From Streptomyces brevispora (GTDB taxonomy: Bacteria; Actinomycetota; Actinomycetes; Streptomycetales; Streptomycetaceae), in contig NZ_VIWW01000001.1 in NCBI RefSeq assembly GCF_007829885.1, forward strand, positions 4,712,001 to 4,776,000: a stretch of DNA of 64,000 nucleotides, read 5' to 3'. Positions 1 through 9,038 of this stretch are shown piece after piece. Position numbers and translations under genes: made by a program. The notes beneath the pieces are model-generated. The model was not told the DNA's origin. It was given only the letters and a program-made list of their open reading frames with translations, and did no database searches. The stretch's first letter is position 1, and each line of letters begins with the position of its first letter.

Positions 1-304
1 CGCCGCCCGCCGCGTTCAGCGGGATGGCGCAGTCGACCGGCAGCGGGGTCTGCGGGGCCGCGGGGGAGTCCGGGTGGTAGACGCTGCCGTCGGCCCGCAG
101 CAGCACCCAGCGGTCGGTGCCCTGCTCATGACCGGTGACGTACGCGTTGACCCGGCCGGGCAGGGACTTGTTCTCCAGAGCCAGTTCGCAGGTCGCGGCG
201 GCCGCCGACGCGCGCGGGCTCAACGCGCCTCCCCAGACGGGATAGGTGAGTGCGGTCGCGGAGGCGGCGACGCCGCCCGTCAGGAACAGTCTGCGCGAAA
301 TCAC
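1..304 (-). CDS. Secreted glycoside hydrolase family 64 (beta-1,3-glucanase), N-terminal part
   Basis: Only the first ~101 codons are inside the window; the gene runs off the left edge. The GTG start at 304 is preceded by AGGAG at good spacing. The product opens with a twin-arginine signal (SRRLFLTGG then an Ala-rich stretch to about residue 35), so it should be exported by Tat. The mature start, CELALENKSLPGRVNAYVTG, followed by a DRWVLLRADGSVY segment, matches my memory of GH64 laminaripentaose-producing glucanases that cut beta-1,3-glucan of fungal walls. Catalytic residues lie outside the window, so activity cannot be judged. A perfect palindrome lies 177 bp upstream and may control it. 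Confidence 0.8.
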   Translation of the reverse strand, partial: MISRRLFLTGGVAASATALTYPVWGGALSPRASAAAATCELALENKSLPGRVNAYVTGHEQGTDRWVLLRADGSVYHPDSPAAPQTPLPVDCAIPLNAAGG

Positions 305-718
305 GAGGGGACTCCTGAGGTGTGGGGGGATGAAGCGTGAGGAAGCGTGGGGGGTGAAGGCTGTGGACGGTGGGGGACGGGAGGGGTACGGACGGCCGCA
401 CGGTGCGGGGAGGTGGAACGAGCGCGTCCGCGGTGCGCACCACTCTCGCCAGGGCTGCGGCGACCGTCAAGACTTGTGACTGAGAGCGCTCTCAAAAATC
501 GAAGTTCTTCACAACTCGACTCTCTGAGTCGCTACTTGGCGTATCCGGCCCCTCCGCATCCGGCCACCGTGATCAACACCTGAACGCGGAACTCCTGATG
601 GTTCCCGCGCCCCCTACGTGGAGTTACTTGGACTTACGCAGGGCGGTTGTTGGACTGGAGAGGCCCTCGGAGCCGTACGTCGTTGACGGTGTCCGGACAC
701 GGCGACTACTCAGAGCAC
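305..718. promoter_or_regulatory. Divergent intergenic region between GH64 and GH101 genes
   Basis: No convincing gene. Short frames here have poor third-position G/C bias and no family resemblance. The stretch must hold both divergent promoters. It is more AT-rich between about 480 and 600 than its surroundings and contains the 14-bp palindrome annotated separately. No -35/-10 pair could be assigned with confidence. Confidence 0.5.
481..494. promoter_or_regulatory. Perfect 14-bp palindrome, LacI-family operator type
   Basis: TGAGAGCGCTCTCA is its own reverse complement. The central CG and the GAGCGCTC core are typical of operators bound by LacI-family sugar regulators such as CebR/CelR (TGGGAGCGCTCCCA). 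Its place between two secreted glycan hydrolase genes suggests substrate-dependent control of one or both. The regulator gene is not in the window. Confidence 0.7.
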
Positions 719-3700
719 ATGTCGTCAAGATTCACTACGGCGGGCGCTGTCGCCGCCGCCTCAGCCGCCGTCCTGGCTCTGGTGGGGACCGCCCTCCCCG
801 CCACAGCCGCCGCCCCCTCACCCACCGACCCCCCGCCCACCGCGGCCGAATCGGCCCTCCGGGCAGGCGCGGTCATCGGGTCCGCGCAGCTCGCCGTCGC
901 CGTCGCGGACGACTTCCCGCGCGTCCTGACGTACACCGACCGGGCCTCCGGGAACCAGCTGTCCGGCAGCACCCGGCCGGTCACCGCCGTCACCCTCAAC
1001 GGCACCGCACACCCCGTGCGGCTCAAGGGCGCGCCCAAGATCACCACGTCGGCCGCCCGCTACACGCTGACCTTCGCCGATCTGCCCGGCGTCGAGATCG
1101 ACGCCTCGCTCTCGGTCTCCGGACGCGCCACCACCTTCAAGGTGACCGCCGTCCGCGACACCGCCGCGTTCCGGGTCGGCACGATCGACATCCCCGGCCA
1201 CGACCTGGTCTCCGTCGCCAGTACGGACACCGGGGCCGCGACCGCCTTCACCCAGCTGGACCCCGACTCGACGAAGACCGCCGACGTCTTCGCGAAGGTC
1301 ACCGACGCCACCAAGGCCGACGCCGCACCGCTCGGCGCCACGTACGCGATAGTCAACACCGGCTCACTGGCGGCCGCCGTCGAGTCCAACTCCTCGTACG
1401 ACAAGCCCTCCGGTGCCACCGGCGGCGACGACGCCCGCTTCTGGCACCAGGCCCGCAAGGCCGACGACGGCTCCACCCGGGTCGGCGTCTGGTCCGGCCA
1501 GTGGACCTACCGCGGCGAGGGCGCGCCCAAGCCCGAGAGCGGCGACAACCTGCCCTGGGCGAAGGTCGTCGTCACCCCCGACGTCAACGGAGACAAGACC
1601 GTCGACTGGCAGGACGGCGCCGTCGCCTTCCGCTCCATCGGCGTGGTCGCGCCGGGCAGCAAGGACACCGCGGACCGGGTCATCACCCACATCCCGTTCA
1701 ACTTCGCCAGCCAGGCCACCCACCCCTTCCTGCGCACCCTCGACGACGTCAAGCGGATCTCCCTCGCCACCGACGGCCTCGGACAGCTGGCACTGCTCAA
1801 GGGATACGCCTCCGAGGGCCACGACTCCGCCCACCCCGACTACGGCGGCAACTACAACAAGCGCGCCGGCGGGCTGAAGGACCTCAACGAACTCCTGAAG
1901 GACGGCAAGAAGTGGGGCGCGACCTTCGGCGTCCACGTCAACGCCACCGAGGCCTACCCGGAGGCGAAGGCCTTCGACGAGAAGCTCGTCGACAAGTCCA
2001 AGCCGGGCTGGAACTGGCTCAACCAGAGCTACTACATCGACCAGCGCACCGACATCAACAGCGGTGACCTGGCCAAGCGCTTCCAGCAGCTGCGGAACGA
2101 GACCGACAGCAACCTCAGCATGCTGTACATCGACGTCTACTACTCGCACGGCTGGATAGCCGACAAGACCCTCCGGTCCGTCCAGAAGCAGGGCTGGAAC
2201 GTCTCCAGCGAATGGGCCGACAAGTTCGAGCGCGGCTCCCTCTGGTCGCACTGGGCCAACGACCTCGACTACGGCGGCGCCACCAACAAGGGCCTCAACT
2301 CGCAGATCATCCGGTTCATCCGCAACGACGAGAAGGACGTCTGGAACAACGACCCGGTCCTCGGCCAGAGCGCCATCGACGAGTTCGAGGGCTGGACCGG
2401 CGAGACCGACTGGAACGCCTTCTACGACAACGTCTGGCAGCGCGACCTGCCCGCCAAGTACCTCCAGCAGCAGAAGATCACCCGCTGGGACGGCAACGAC
2501 ATCACGTTCACCGGCGGCGTGAGCGGCACCGTCGAGGACGGGAAGCGGACCTTCTACGACCACGGCCGCAAGGTGCTCAGCGGCACCGACTACCTGCTGC
2601 CGTGGGACGGCGGCAAGAAGCTGTACCACTACAGCGAGTCCGGCGGTACGAGCAGCTGGGCGGTGCCCTCCAAGGGCACGTACACCGTCTACGAGCTCAC
2701 CGACAACGGCCGGGTGAAGACCGGCACGGTCCGCCCCGTCGACGGGGAGATCACGATCACGGCCGAGGCCGGGCAGCCGTACGTCCTCTACCCGGACAAG
2801 GCGCCGAAGGCCGCCGACGCCAAGTGGGGACAGGGCACCCCCGTCGACGACCCCGGCTTCAACGACAACGGGCTGACCGCCTGGTCGAAGACCGGCACCG
2901 CCGTCCGTGACACCGACACCCGGGGCCGCAACAGCGCCGAGCTGTCCGGCACCGGCACGGCGGCCCTCTCCCAGCGCATCGACGGACTGAAGCCCGGCAC
3001 GCGCTACACCGCCTCCGCCCTCATCGAGGTCCAGCCCGGCAGGACCCGGCATACCACCCTGTCGGCCGGCGGGAACTCCGTGGCCGTGGACCGCTCCACC
3101 GCCAAGGACCAGGTCGCCGCCTCCGACTGGCACGGTACGTACTTCCAGCGGGCCGAGGTGAACTTCACCGCCCCCGCGAACGGGCGCACCACGCTGCGCA
3201 TCGAAGCCGCCGAGGGCAGCGCGGCGACGGTCCGCGCCGATGACGTACGCATCGTCGCCAACGCCCCGGCGACCAGGAAGAACACCGTCGTGTACGAGGA
3301 CTTCGAGGACGTCGACCAGGGCTGGGGCCCCTTCCTCAAGGGCGACGCCGGCGGCTCCACCGACCCCCGCACCAGCGTCTCCCAGCTGCACGCCCCGTAC
3401 ACCCAGGCCGGCTGGAACGGAAAGCTCGTCGACGACGTGCTCGGCGGCAAGGAGTCCCTCAAGGCCCACGAGGAGAACGCCGGACTCGTCTACCGCACCG
3501 CCCCCTGGACCGTCCCGATGGCCGACGGCCACCGCTACAAGGTCGGGTACGACTACCAGTCCAGCCATGCCGGCGCCTACGAGTGGGTCGACGGCTACGA
3601 CCGGATCACCACGGACGGCAAGCCCGGCTCGGTGACGACCCGGACCACCCCGATCGGCGCCCAGCACACCACCGGCCACTTCACCGAGACCGTCACGGCG

Positions 3701-4603
3701 GGCTGCGGCGACACCTGGACCGGGCTGCGCAAGCGCGACGACGCCCCCGAGGGCGCCGACTTCGTCCTCGACGGCTTCACCGTGACCGACCTCGGCAAGG
3801 CCCCCGTCGGAGAGCAGGCCGCCTGCGGCACGCTCACCGTCGAACCCGCCGGGGAGACCCTGGAACCGGGCACGGCCAACGTCGTGAAGGCGAGCTTCAC
3901 CAACTACGAGGCCACCGGTGTCACCGGTGTCTCGGTGAACCTGACCGTCCCCGACGGCTGGAAGGCCGAGCCCGCGGGCGCCGTCACCTTCGACTCGGTC
4001 GCGGCCGGTGCGAAGGCCACCGCCAGCTGGCAGGTCACCCCGCCGGTGGACGTCAAGTACCAGACGTACCAGCTGAGTTCGGAGACGGGCTACGCCGTGG
4101 GCGGTGCCCGGCGCACCCTCGGCGCGCAGACCTCGGTCCGCACCCTGCCGCCGCCGCCCACCGCCGACAGCTGGGCCAGCGACCTGGACTGGACGGCCTC
4201 CGAGAACGGCTGGGGACCGGTCGAGCGCGACCTCTCCAACGGCGAGACCGGAACCGGTGACGGCACCCCGCTGACCATCGGCGGCACGGTCTACGCCAAG
4301 GGCCTCGGCAGCCACGCACCCGCGAAGATCCGCTACTACCTGGGCGGCAAGTGCACCTCGTTCACCACCGAGGTGGGCGTGGACGATGTGCAGAAGAGCG
4401 CCGGCAGCGTGCAGTTCTCCGTGACGGCGGACGGCACGGAGAAGGTGAAGTCGCCGGTCCTCAGGGCCGCCGACCCCGCCTGGTCGCTGACGGCGGACGT
4501 CACCGGCGCGAAGTACGTCGAGCTGATCGTCGGTGACGGCGGCGACGGCAACGGTAACGACCACGCCGACTGGGGCAACGCCCGCTTCCACTGCGGCGGC
4601 TGA
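719..4603 (+). CDS. Secreted GH101 endo-alpha-N-acetylgalactosaminidase with C-terminal carbohydrate-binding domain
   Basis: About 1294 residues. The ATG at 719 was chosen because a clean Sec signal follows (Arg/Thr, then a hydrophobic Ala/Val/Leu stretch ending ATAAA near residue 30); an in-frame TTG at 647 would bury it. The central region has GH101 hallmarks: MLYIDVYYSHGW holding the likely nucleophile Asp, then SSEWADKFERGSLWSHWAND holding the likely acid/base Glu, as in the pneumococcal enzyme. A galactose-binding-like region and a NEW3-type beta domain follow, and the last ~140 residues look like an NPCBM module (KGLGSHAPAKIRYYLGG). The expected role is releasing the core disaccharide from mucin-type O-glycans outside the cell. 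A strong hairpin follows the stop. Confidence 0.9.
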   Translation: MSSRFTTAGAVAAASAAVLALVGTALPATAAAPSPTDPPPTAAESALRAGAVIGSAQLAVAVADDFPRVLTYTDRASGNQLSGSTRPVTAVTLNGTAHPVRLKGAPKITTSAARYTLTFADLPGVEIDASLSVSGRATTFKVTAVRDTAAFRVGTIDIPGHDLVSVASTDTGAATAFTQLDPDSTKTADVFAKVTDATKADAAPLGATYAIVNTGSLAAAVESNSSYDKPSGATGGDDARFWHQARKADDGSTRVGVWSGQWTYRGEGAPKPESGDNLPWAKVVVTPDVNGDKTVDWQDGAVAFRSIGVVAPGSKDTADRVITHIPFNFASQATHPFLRTLDDVKRISLATDGLGQLALLKGYASEGHDSAHPDYGGNYNKRAGGLKDLNELLKDGKKWGATFGVHVNATEAYPEAKAFDEKLVDKSKPGWNWLNQSYYIDQRTDINSGDLAKRFQQLRNETDSNLSMLYIDVYYSHGWIADKTLRSVQKQGWNVSSEWADKFERGSLWSHWANDLDYGGATNKGLNSQIIRFIRNDEKDVWNNDPVLGQSAIDEFEGWTGETDWNAFYDNVWQRDLPAKYLQQQKITRWDGNDITFTGGVSGTVEDGKRTFYDHGRKVLSGTDYLLPWDGGKKLYHYSESGGTSSWAVPSKGTYTVYELTDNGRVKTGTVRPVDGEITITAEAGQPYVLYPDKAPKAADAKWGQGTPVDDPGFNDNGLTAWSKTGTAVRDTDTRGRNSAELSGTGTAALSQRIDGLKPGTRYTASALIEVQPGRTRHTTLSAGGNSVAVDRSTAKDQVAASDWHGTYFQRAEVNFTAPANGRTTLRIEAAEGSAATVRADDVRIVANAPATRKNTVVYEDFEDVDQGWGPFLKGDAGGSTDPRTSVSQLHAPYTQAGWNGKLVDDVLGGKESLKAHEENAGLVYRTAPWTVPMADGHRYKVGYDYQSSHAGAYEWVDGYDRITTDGKPGSVTTRTTPIGAQHTTGHFTETVTAGCGDTWTGLRKRDDAPEGADFVLDGFTVTDLGKAPVGEQAACGTLTVEPAGETLEPGTANVVKASFTNYEATGVTGVSVNLTVPDGWKAEPAGAVTFDSVAAGAKATASWQVTPPVDVKYQTYQLSSETGYAVGGARRTLGAQTSVRTLPPPPTADSWASDLDWTASENGWGPVERDLSNGETGTGDGTPLTIGGTVYAKGLGSHAPAKIRYYLGGKCTSFTTEVGVDDVQKSAGSVQFSVTADGTEKVKSPVLRAADPAWSLTADVTGAKYVELIVGDGGDGNGNDHADWGNARFHCGG

Positions 4604-4620
4604 ACAGCGGCACACGTGAG

Positions 4621-4665
4621 GGGGGCGGGGCCGGCAGACGGATTCCAGGAGCCGGCCCCGCCCCC
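4621..4665 (+). terminator. Strong intrinsic terminator hairpin after the GH101 gene
   Basis: A perfect 15-bp G/C stem (4621-4635 with 4651-4665) encloses a 15-nt loop, 18 nt after the GH101 stop. There is no long T tract, as is usual in Streptomyces. Confidence 0.8.
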
Positions 4666-4738
4666 TTCCCGCGCCCCCGGGCGCGTGCTGGACCGACCAC
4701 CGTCCGGCCTGAACCACCTGGACCCCGGAGGTATCCCC

Positions 4739-5214
4739 GTGTCACTTCTGCCCGCCAGGTCGCGCCGTGCCTTTCTCGCCACCGGCAGCGCCACCGCACT
4801 GGGCCTGGCGCTCGCCCCCGGCGGCCCGGTGCCTCCCGGCGCACCGTCGCCGCCCGCGCCGCCGACCGGCACTGGCTGACGGTGCTCGCCAACACCGCCG
4901 CCGTGCAGGCGGTGGCCGTGCGCCCGCCCGGGCTGACCGCCGCCGACTTCTGGCAGCCGGGCCAGGCGGGACGGCTCGCCTCGACCGGGCCGGCCAGTGT
5001 GCTCGTGCGCGAGGTCCGGGGTGCGACGACGATCCGGATCAGCGGCCCCGACCGCAGTGGCAACCCCTTCGAGGTGGTCTGGGACCGGCCGGTCGAGGTG
5101 GTCTGGGACCGGCCGGTGCGCGGGGCCGTTCCGGTGGACCCGGGCATCGAGGTCCGCGCCACCGGACGACGGCTGGTGCTGGGCGTGGACCCGGGAACGG
5201 CGGGGCCACGCTGA
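4739..5214 (+). pseudogene. Polysaccharide lyase family 8 (hyaluronate lyase type) remnant: signal peptide joined to C-terminus
   Basis: A GTG start at 4739 behind GGAGG opens a Tat signal (ARSRRAFLATGSATALGLAL). That frame ends at 4879. A second frame, open in RRTVAARAADRHWLTVLAN from about 4837 and running to 5214, carries NTAAVQAV, GLTAADFWQPG, PASVLVREV and FEVVWDRP, which I recognise as the C-terminal end of PL8 lyases. Intact enzymes are about 750-800 residues; here the whole catalytic middle is missing and the two ends are out of frame, with the deletion joint at or just before 4837. The tail also has a 24-bp tandem duplication. It cannot encode an active lyase. Confidence 0.8.
5071..5118 (+). 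repeat. 24-bp tandem duplication in the PL8 remnant
   Basis: Two copies (5071-5094 and 5095-5118) differ only at the last base. They repeat eight residues (EVVWDRPV) in frame, consistent with slippage in a gene no longer under selection. Confidence 0.85.
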
Positions 5215-5280
5215 GGTGTGACCTCCGGTCGCGCCGGCGGGGCGGCCCGGCGCAGGGAGTCTTCCGGGAGTCCGGGAAGT

Positions 5281-6702
5281 ATGGCTGCCACGCGCGTACT
5301 CTCGTATGTCATGCGGGAGTTGAGGGCGGACTGGCGGCTCCGATTACGGCGCGGCGACGCGGCCGGCCCGGTGTGCGGGGCCGGGGTGCTGCTCACCCAC
5401 GACCGCATGCTGACCTGCGCGCACGTCGTCGGCGAACCGGACACCCCGATGTGGGTGGAGTTCGCGGAGAACCCCGGAATCCCGCCGGTCGCCGCCCGGG
5501 TCGCGCCGGGCGGCTGGCTGCCCGGCCTGGACGGGGCGGGCCGCGAGGACATCGCCGTACTGGCGCTGGACAGCCCCCGCCCGCAGGCGGCGCCCGCGCA
5601 GCTGGGACGGCGGATGGAGCGCGGCCGGAAGGTGTGGATCGGCGGCTACTCCCAGGCCTTCGACGACGGCATGTGGCTCACCGGCCGGATCAGCGGACTG
5701 CACGGCGCGTGGGTGCAGCTCGACGCCGGGACCAACGCCGAGGTGGTACGCCCCGGATTCAGCGGCGCGGCCGTGCAGACGCGGGGCGAGGAGCCGCACG
5801 ACGAACTGGTCGTCGGCCTGGTGGTGAGCTGGCGCGGTGATCTGGAGCTGGGGCTGCCCACCGAGAACGACCTGGCGTTCTCGTACATGATCCCGATCGA
5901 CCGGATCGCCGAACTCGTACCTCTCGTAGCCGAGTTGAGCGGGCCCGACGGCTGGGACAGCGGACTGTCCCGACGCCTGCGCGACTGGTTCACGGACGGC
6001 GACCAGCCCGCGGTGCGGTTCGGTGTCGTCGGGCACGGCGGCGGCCGCGACCGCACTCTGCGGCACCACCTCCACCGGGCCCACCTGGTCTACCGGGGTG
6101 GCCGCACCCGGCCCGAGGAGCTCGTCGAGACCCTGGTGGCGCAGCTGCGGCCGCCGCGTCACCGGCGCAACGCCTACCGCGACTGGCTCCTGGAGGGTGG
6201 CGACGAACCGGAGCGCCCGGCCACCGGACGCCCCGACGGATCGGGGCGGGTGCTCGCCGTGATCGGACTGGACGAGGACCCGGACCCGCGCGGGCTGGTG
6301 CCCCTGCTGGCGCGGGTACGGACACTCGGCTTCCGGTTGCTGATCATCTTCCGCGGCGGCGACGGAGCGGCACTGGCCGAGGTGTCGCGGGACCTGCTGG
6401 TGCCGGCCCTGGACGAGCGGGCCGAGGAACTGGTGGGCAGGGCCGAGCACTTCGAGCGGGAGTGGGTCAGGTTGAACGGCATGATCGACTCGGCGTCCGT
6501 GGCTCCCCGCCCCGCCGTCACCGCGGCCGCCCGCCGCCAACAGCTGCGCGCACTGCGCTCGCTCACGGATCCGCGGCAGCAACTGACCGCGCTGAAAACG
6601 CTGTTACGCGAGCTACGCGCCGATCTCGACGAAGAGTCCCGCTCCCGGCGCCCGATCCTGCCGGGGCAGCGCACCGGCCCCGGCCCGGCAGGGCGCCCAT
6701 GA
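5281..6702 (+). CDS. Trypsin-like serine protease with C-terminal effector-type region, first gene of a sensory operon
   Basis: About 473 residues from ATG 5281, which has GGGAG upstream; ATG 5311 and GTG 5218 are alternatives. The S1-type triad can be read: His48 in LTCAHVV, Asp90 in REDIAVLAL, Ser161 in RPGFSGAAV. No signal peptide or membrane segment is visible, so it should act in the cytoplasm. After about residue 225 comes a second domain with a beta strand/loop (VLAVIGLDEDP) and a helical, Arg-rich tail. Such cytoplasmic trypsin domains often occur in conflict or signalling gene sets. Its stop overlaps the kinase start (ATGA), implying translational coupling. The substrate is unknown. 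Confidence 0.8.
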   Translation: MAATRVLSYVMRELRADWRLRLRRGDAAGPVCGAGVLLTHDRMLTCAHVVGEPDTPMWVEFAENPGIPPVAARVAPGGWLPGLDGAGREDIAVLALDSPRPQAAPAQLGRRMERGRKVWIGGYSQAFDDGMWLTGRISGLHGAWVQLDAGTNAEVVRPGFSGAAVQTRGEEPHDELVVGLVVSWRGDLELGLPTENDLAFSYMIPIDRIAELVPLVAELSGPDGWDSGLSRRLRDWFTDGDQPAVRFGVVGHGGGRDRTLRHHLHRAHLVYRGGRTRPEELVETLVAQLRPPRHRRNAYRDWLLEGGDEPERPATGRPDGSGRVLAVIGLDEDPDPRGLVPLLARVRTLGFRLLIIFRGGDGAALAEVSRDLLVPALDERAEELVGRAEHFEREWVRLNGMIDSASVAPRPAVTAAARRQQLRALRSLTDPRQQLTALKTLLRELRADLDEESRSRRPILPGQRTGPGPAGRP

Positions 6703-8996
6703 GGATCCGGTGCCCACACCGCCGCTTCACCGGCGCCCGCTGCGACGGGGCCGTTCAGCCCACCGGCCACTGCGACACCTGCGGCCGCGACGAGGCGGCC
6801 CCCGGTCTGCCGCCGCTGCCCACCGCCCCGGAGGAGTACGGCCCCGCCGGACTGCTCGAACTGCCGCTGCTGGAGCCGGGCAGCCCGGCCGACCGGCTCG
6901 GCGCCGCCGATCAGCCGGTGCGCATCGTGATGACGTGCTCGGCCAAGGCCTGCGGGGCCGCGTTCGTCCCGCCGTACACCGCGGCCCCACCACCGGACAG
7001 GGGCAACTGCCCCTGCTGCGGAGCCCAGTACTCCTACCGCCCCGAGCTGACGAGGGGCGGACCGCTGCTCCAGGACCAGTACGAGATCCGCGGGCCGATA
7101 GCCCACGGTGGCCAGGGCTGGGTCTATCTGGCCGAGGACACCCATCTGGAGGACCTCGTAGCGGTCAAGGGACTCCTCAACCGCTACGCGGAACGCGGCG
7201 CCGCCCAGGCCGGTGAGGAGCGCCGGAGCCTGGTCGCCATCCGGCACGAACGCATCGTCCAGATCCGTGACTTCGTCAGTACCCGCAACGACGACGGCAC
7301 GGTGTCCGGCGGCTACATCGTGATGGAGGACGTCGGCGACCGGACGCTCTCCGCCGTCGTCGAATCGACCCGGCAGGGCGACTTCGTCCTCGACATCGAG
7401 CACGTCATCACCTACGGCTGCCAGATCCTGGAGGCCCTCGCCCATCTGCACGGCATGGACTTCCTGTACGGCGACATGAAGCCGTCCAACGTCATCCACC
7501 ACCGCGACGGCATCAAGGTCATCGACCTCGGCGGCGTCCGCAAGGCCGGTGCCACCGATCCGCCCCCCGTGATCACGCCCTGGTTCGCCGCACCCGAGAT
7601 GGACGGCAGTACACCGCTGACCGTCGCGCACGACCTGCACACGGTCGGCATCACCCTGGCCGAACTGGCCGCCTGGGCGGTCGGCGACGATGTGCCCGGA
7701 CTCGGCATCAGCTCGTTCCGGCTGGTGGTGGAGCGGGCCACGGAGCGCGACCCGGAGCGCCGGTTCGACTCCGCCGACGACATGTCGGGGCAACTGCGCG
7801 GTGTCCTGCGCGAGATCCGGGCCCTGCGCGGCAAGCGCGACCAGCCCGAGCCCTCCGCGTACTTCACCCCGTCCACCGAACTGCTGGGCGCCCGGCTGGG
7901 TTCGGTGCCCGACTACGCCCACTGGCTGTGCCGTCCCCCGTACGGCCGCCGCCAGACGCCTGAGTCACCCGCGCTCGACTCCGGGCTGCCCACCCCGACC
8001 GAGATCGCCCGCCGGCTGCCGGTGCCGAGGCCCTATCCGGGCGACCCGCAGGCGGCCCGGTTCGGGGTCAGCAGCTACGACCCCGGGCAGCCGCTGAACC
8101 AGCCGGCCCACGGCGAGCAGTCGGTCGAGATCTGCCTGCACAACGCCCGGCTGCTGCTCGGCCACGAGGGCGACGAGGCACTCGCGGCGGCGCGGGAACA
8201 GCTCGCCGCGGCGGCCGCCATACCGGGCCCGGGACCGGTGCGGGAGTGGCGGCTCAGCTGGCACCGGGGGCTCCTCGCGCTGCGTGGCGCCGATGTGCTG
8301 GACGACCGGGAGCCGATGCTCGAACAGGCCCTGGAACAGTTCTCCGCCGTGCACCGGGCGCTGCCCGGCGAGTACGCGGCCAAACTGGCGCTGGCGTACA
8401 GCGCGGAACAGCTCGGCGAGGACCGGCCGGCCGCGGCGGGGCCCTCGGCGTACGAACTCTTCCGGGCCGTGCACGCCCGCAACCCCTCACACGTCGGCGC
8501 CGCCCTCGGGCTGGCCAGGCTCGCCCTGGCGCGCGGCGACCGGGCCGCCGCGATCGAGGTCCTCGACCTGGTGCCGGACGAGTCGCGGGACCACACCGTC
8601 GCGCGGATCGCCGCCTTCCGCATCCGGGCGGCGCGCCTCGCGGCGGGGGAGCGGCCCCTGCCCGAGGAGGCGGAGATCGACGCCTGCCTCGCCGCGCTCG
8701 CCCCGGAGCCGGGTGCGCCCGCAGCGGTGGTCGCGGGCGACGAACCCGCCTGGCTGCTCCGGACCGAGCTGTACGAGTGGAAGCTCGACGCGGTGCGGGC
8801 CGCGGACAACGGGCCGCGGCCGCGCGGCGGGTGGCTGCGGACAGGTCTGCCGCCCCCGCCCGTACCCGGGGAGCGGGACGTACGGGTGAGGCTGGAGCAG
8901 TGCTACCGCTGGCTGGCCCGGCGGCGCCAGGCACCGGCCGAGTACGAGCGGCTGATCGACCTCTCGCACGCGGTCCGCCCGCAGACCCGGTTCTGA
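6699..8996 (+). CDS. PknG-like Ser/Thr protein kinase with N-terminal zinc ribbons and C-terminal TPR-like region
   Basis: 765 residues; ATG overlaps the protease stop. Two zinc clusters precede the kinase: Cys5/15/25/28 and Cys80/85/104/107, comparable to the rubredoxin-like module of mycobacterial PknG. Kinase motifs are a Gly-rich loop AHGGQGWVYLAED (~135-147), VAVK (Lys157), LYGDMKPSN (Asp259, Lys261, Asn264) and KVIDLGG (Asp276). DLG instead of DFG and the lack of an HRD arginine are also PknG features. After about 430 the sequence is helical repeats (TPR-like). No membrane segment is visible, so it is cytosolic. With the membrane and lipoprotein genes downstream it forms a PknG/GlnX/GlnH-like set. 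Its phosphorylation targets (GarA-type in mycobacteria) are not encoded nearby. Confidence 0.87.
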   Translation: MRIRCPHRRFTGARCDGAVQPTGHCDTCGRDEAAPGLPPLPTAPEEYGPAGLLELPLLEPGSPADRLGAADQPVRIVMTCSAKACGAAFVPPYTAAPPPDRGNCPCCGAQYSYRPELTRGGPLLQDQYEIRGPIAHGGQGWVYLAEDTHLEDLVAVKGLLNRYAERGAAQAGEERRSLVAIRHERIVQIRDFVSTRNDDGTVSGGYIVMEDVGDRTLSAVVESTRQGDFVLDIEHVITYGCQILEALAHLHGMDFLYGDMKPSNVIHHRDGIKVIDLGGVRKAGATDPPPVITPWFAAPEMDGSTPLTVAHDLHTVGITLAELAAWAVGDDVPGLGISSFRLVVERATERDPERRFDSADDMSGQLRGVLREIRALRGKRDQPEPSAYFTPSTELLGARLGSVPDYAHWLCRPPYGRRQTPESPALDSGLPTPTEIARRLPVPRPYPGDPQAARFGVSSYDPGQPLNQPAHGEQSVEICLHNARLLLGHEGDEALAAAREQLAAAAAIPGPGPVREWRLSWHRGLLALRGADVLDDREPMLEQALEQFSAVHRALPGEYAAKLALAYSAEQLGEDRPAAAGPSAYELFRAVHARNPSHVGAALGLARLALARGDRAAAIEVLDLVPDESRDHTVARIAAFRIRAARLAAGERPLPEEAEIDACLAALAPEPGAPAAVVAGDEPAWLLRTELYEWKLDAVRAADNGPRPRGGWLRTGLPPPPVPGERDVRVRLEQCYRWLARRRQAPAEYERLIDLSHAVRPQTRF

Positions 8997-9038
8997 CACC
9001 GGCCCGGCCCGTAACCGTCAACCCCTGGAGACAGTGCC

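Noticed and set aside
1364..4717. 1117-residue minus-strand open frame opposite the GH101 gene
   Set aside because: It is the antisense of a well-supported gene with catalytic motifs; it has Val/Gly/Asp-rich low-complexity composition, typical of high-GC shadow frames.
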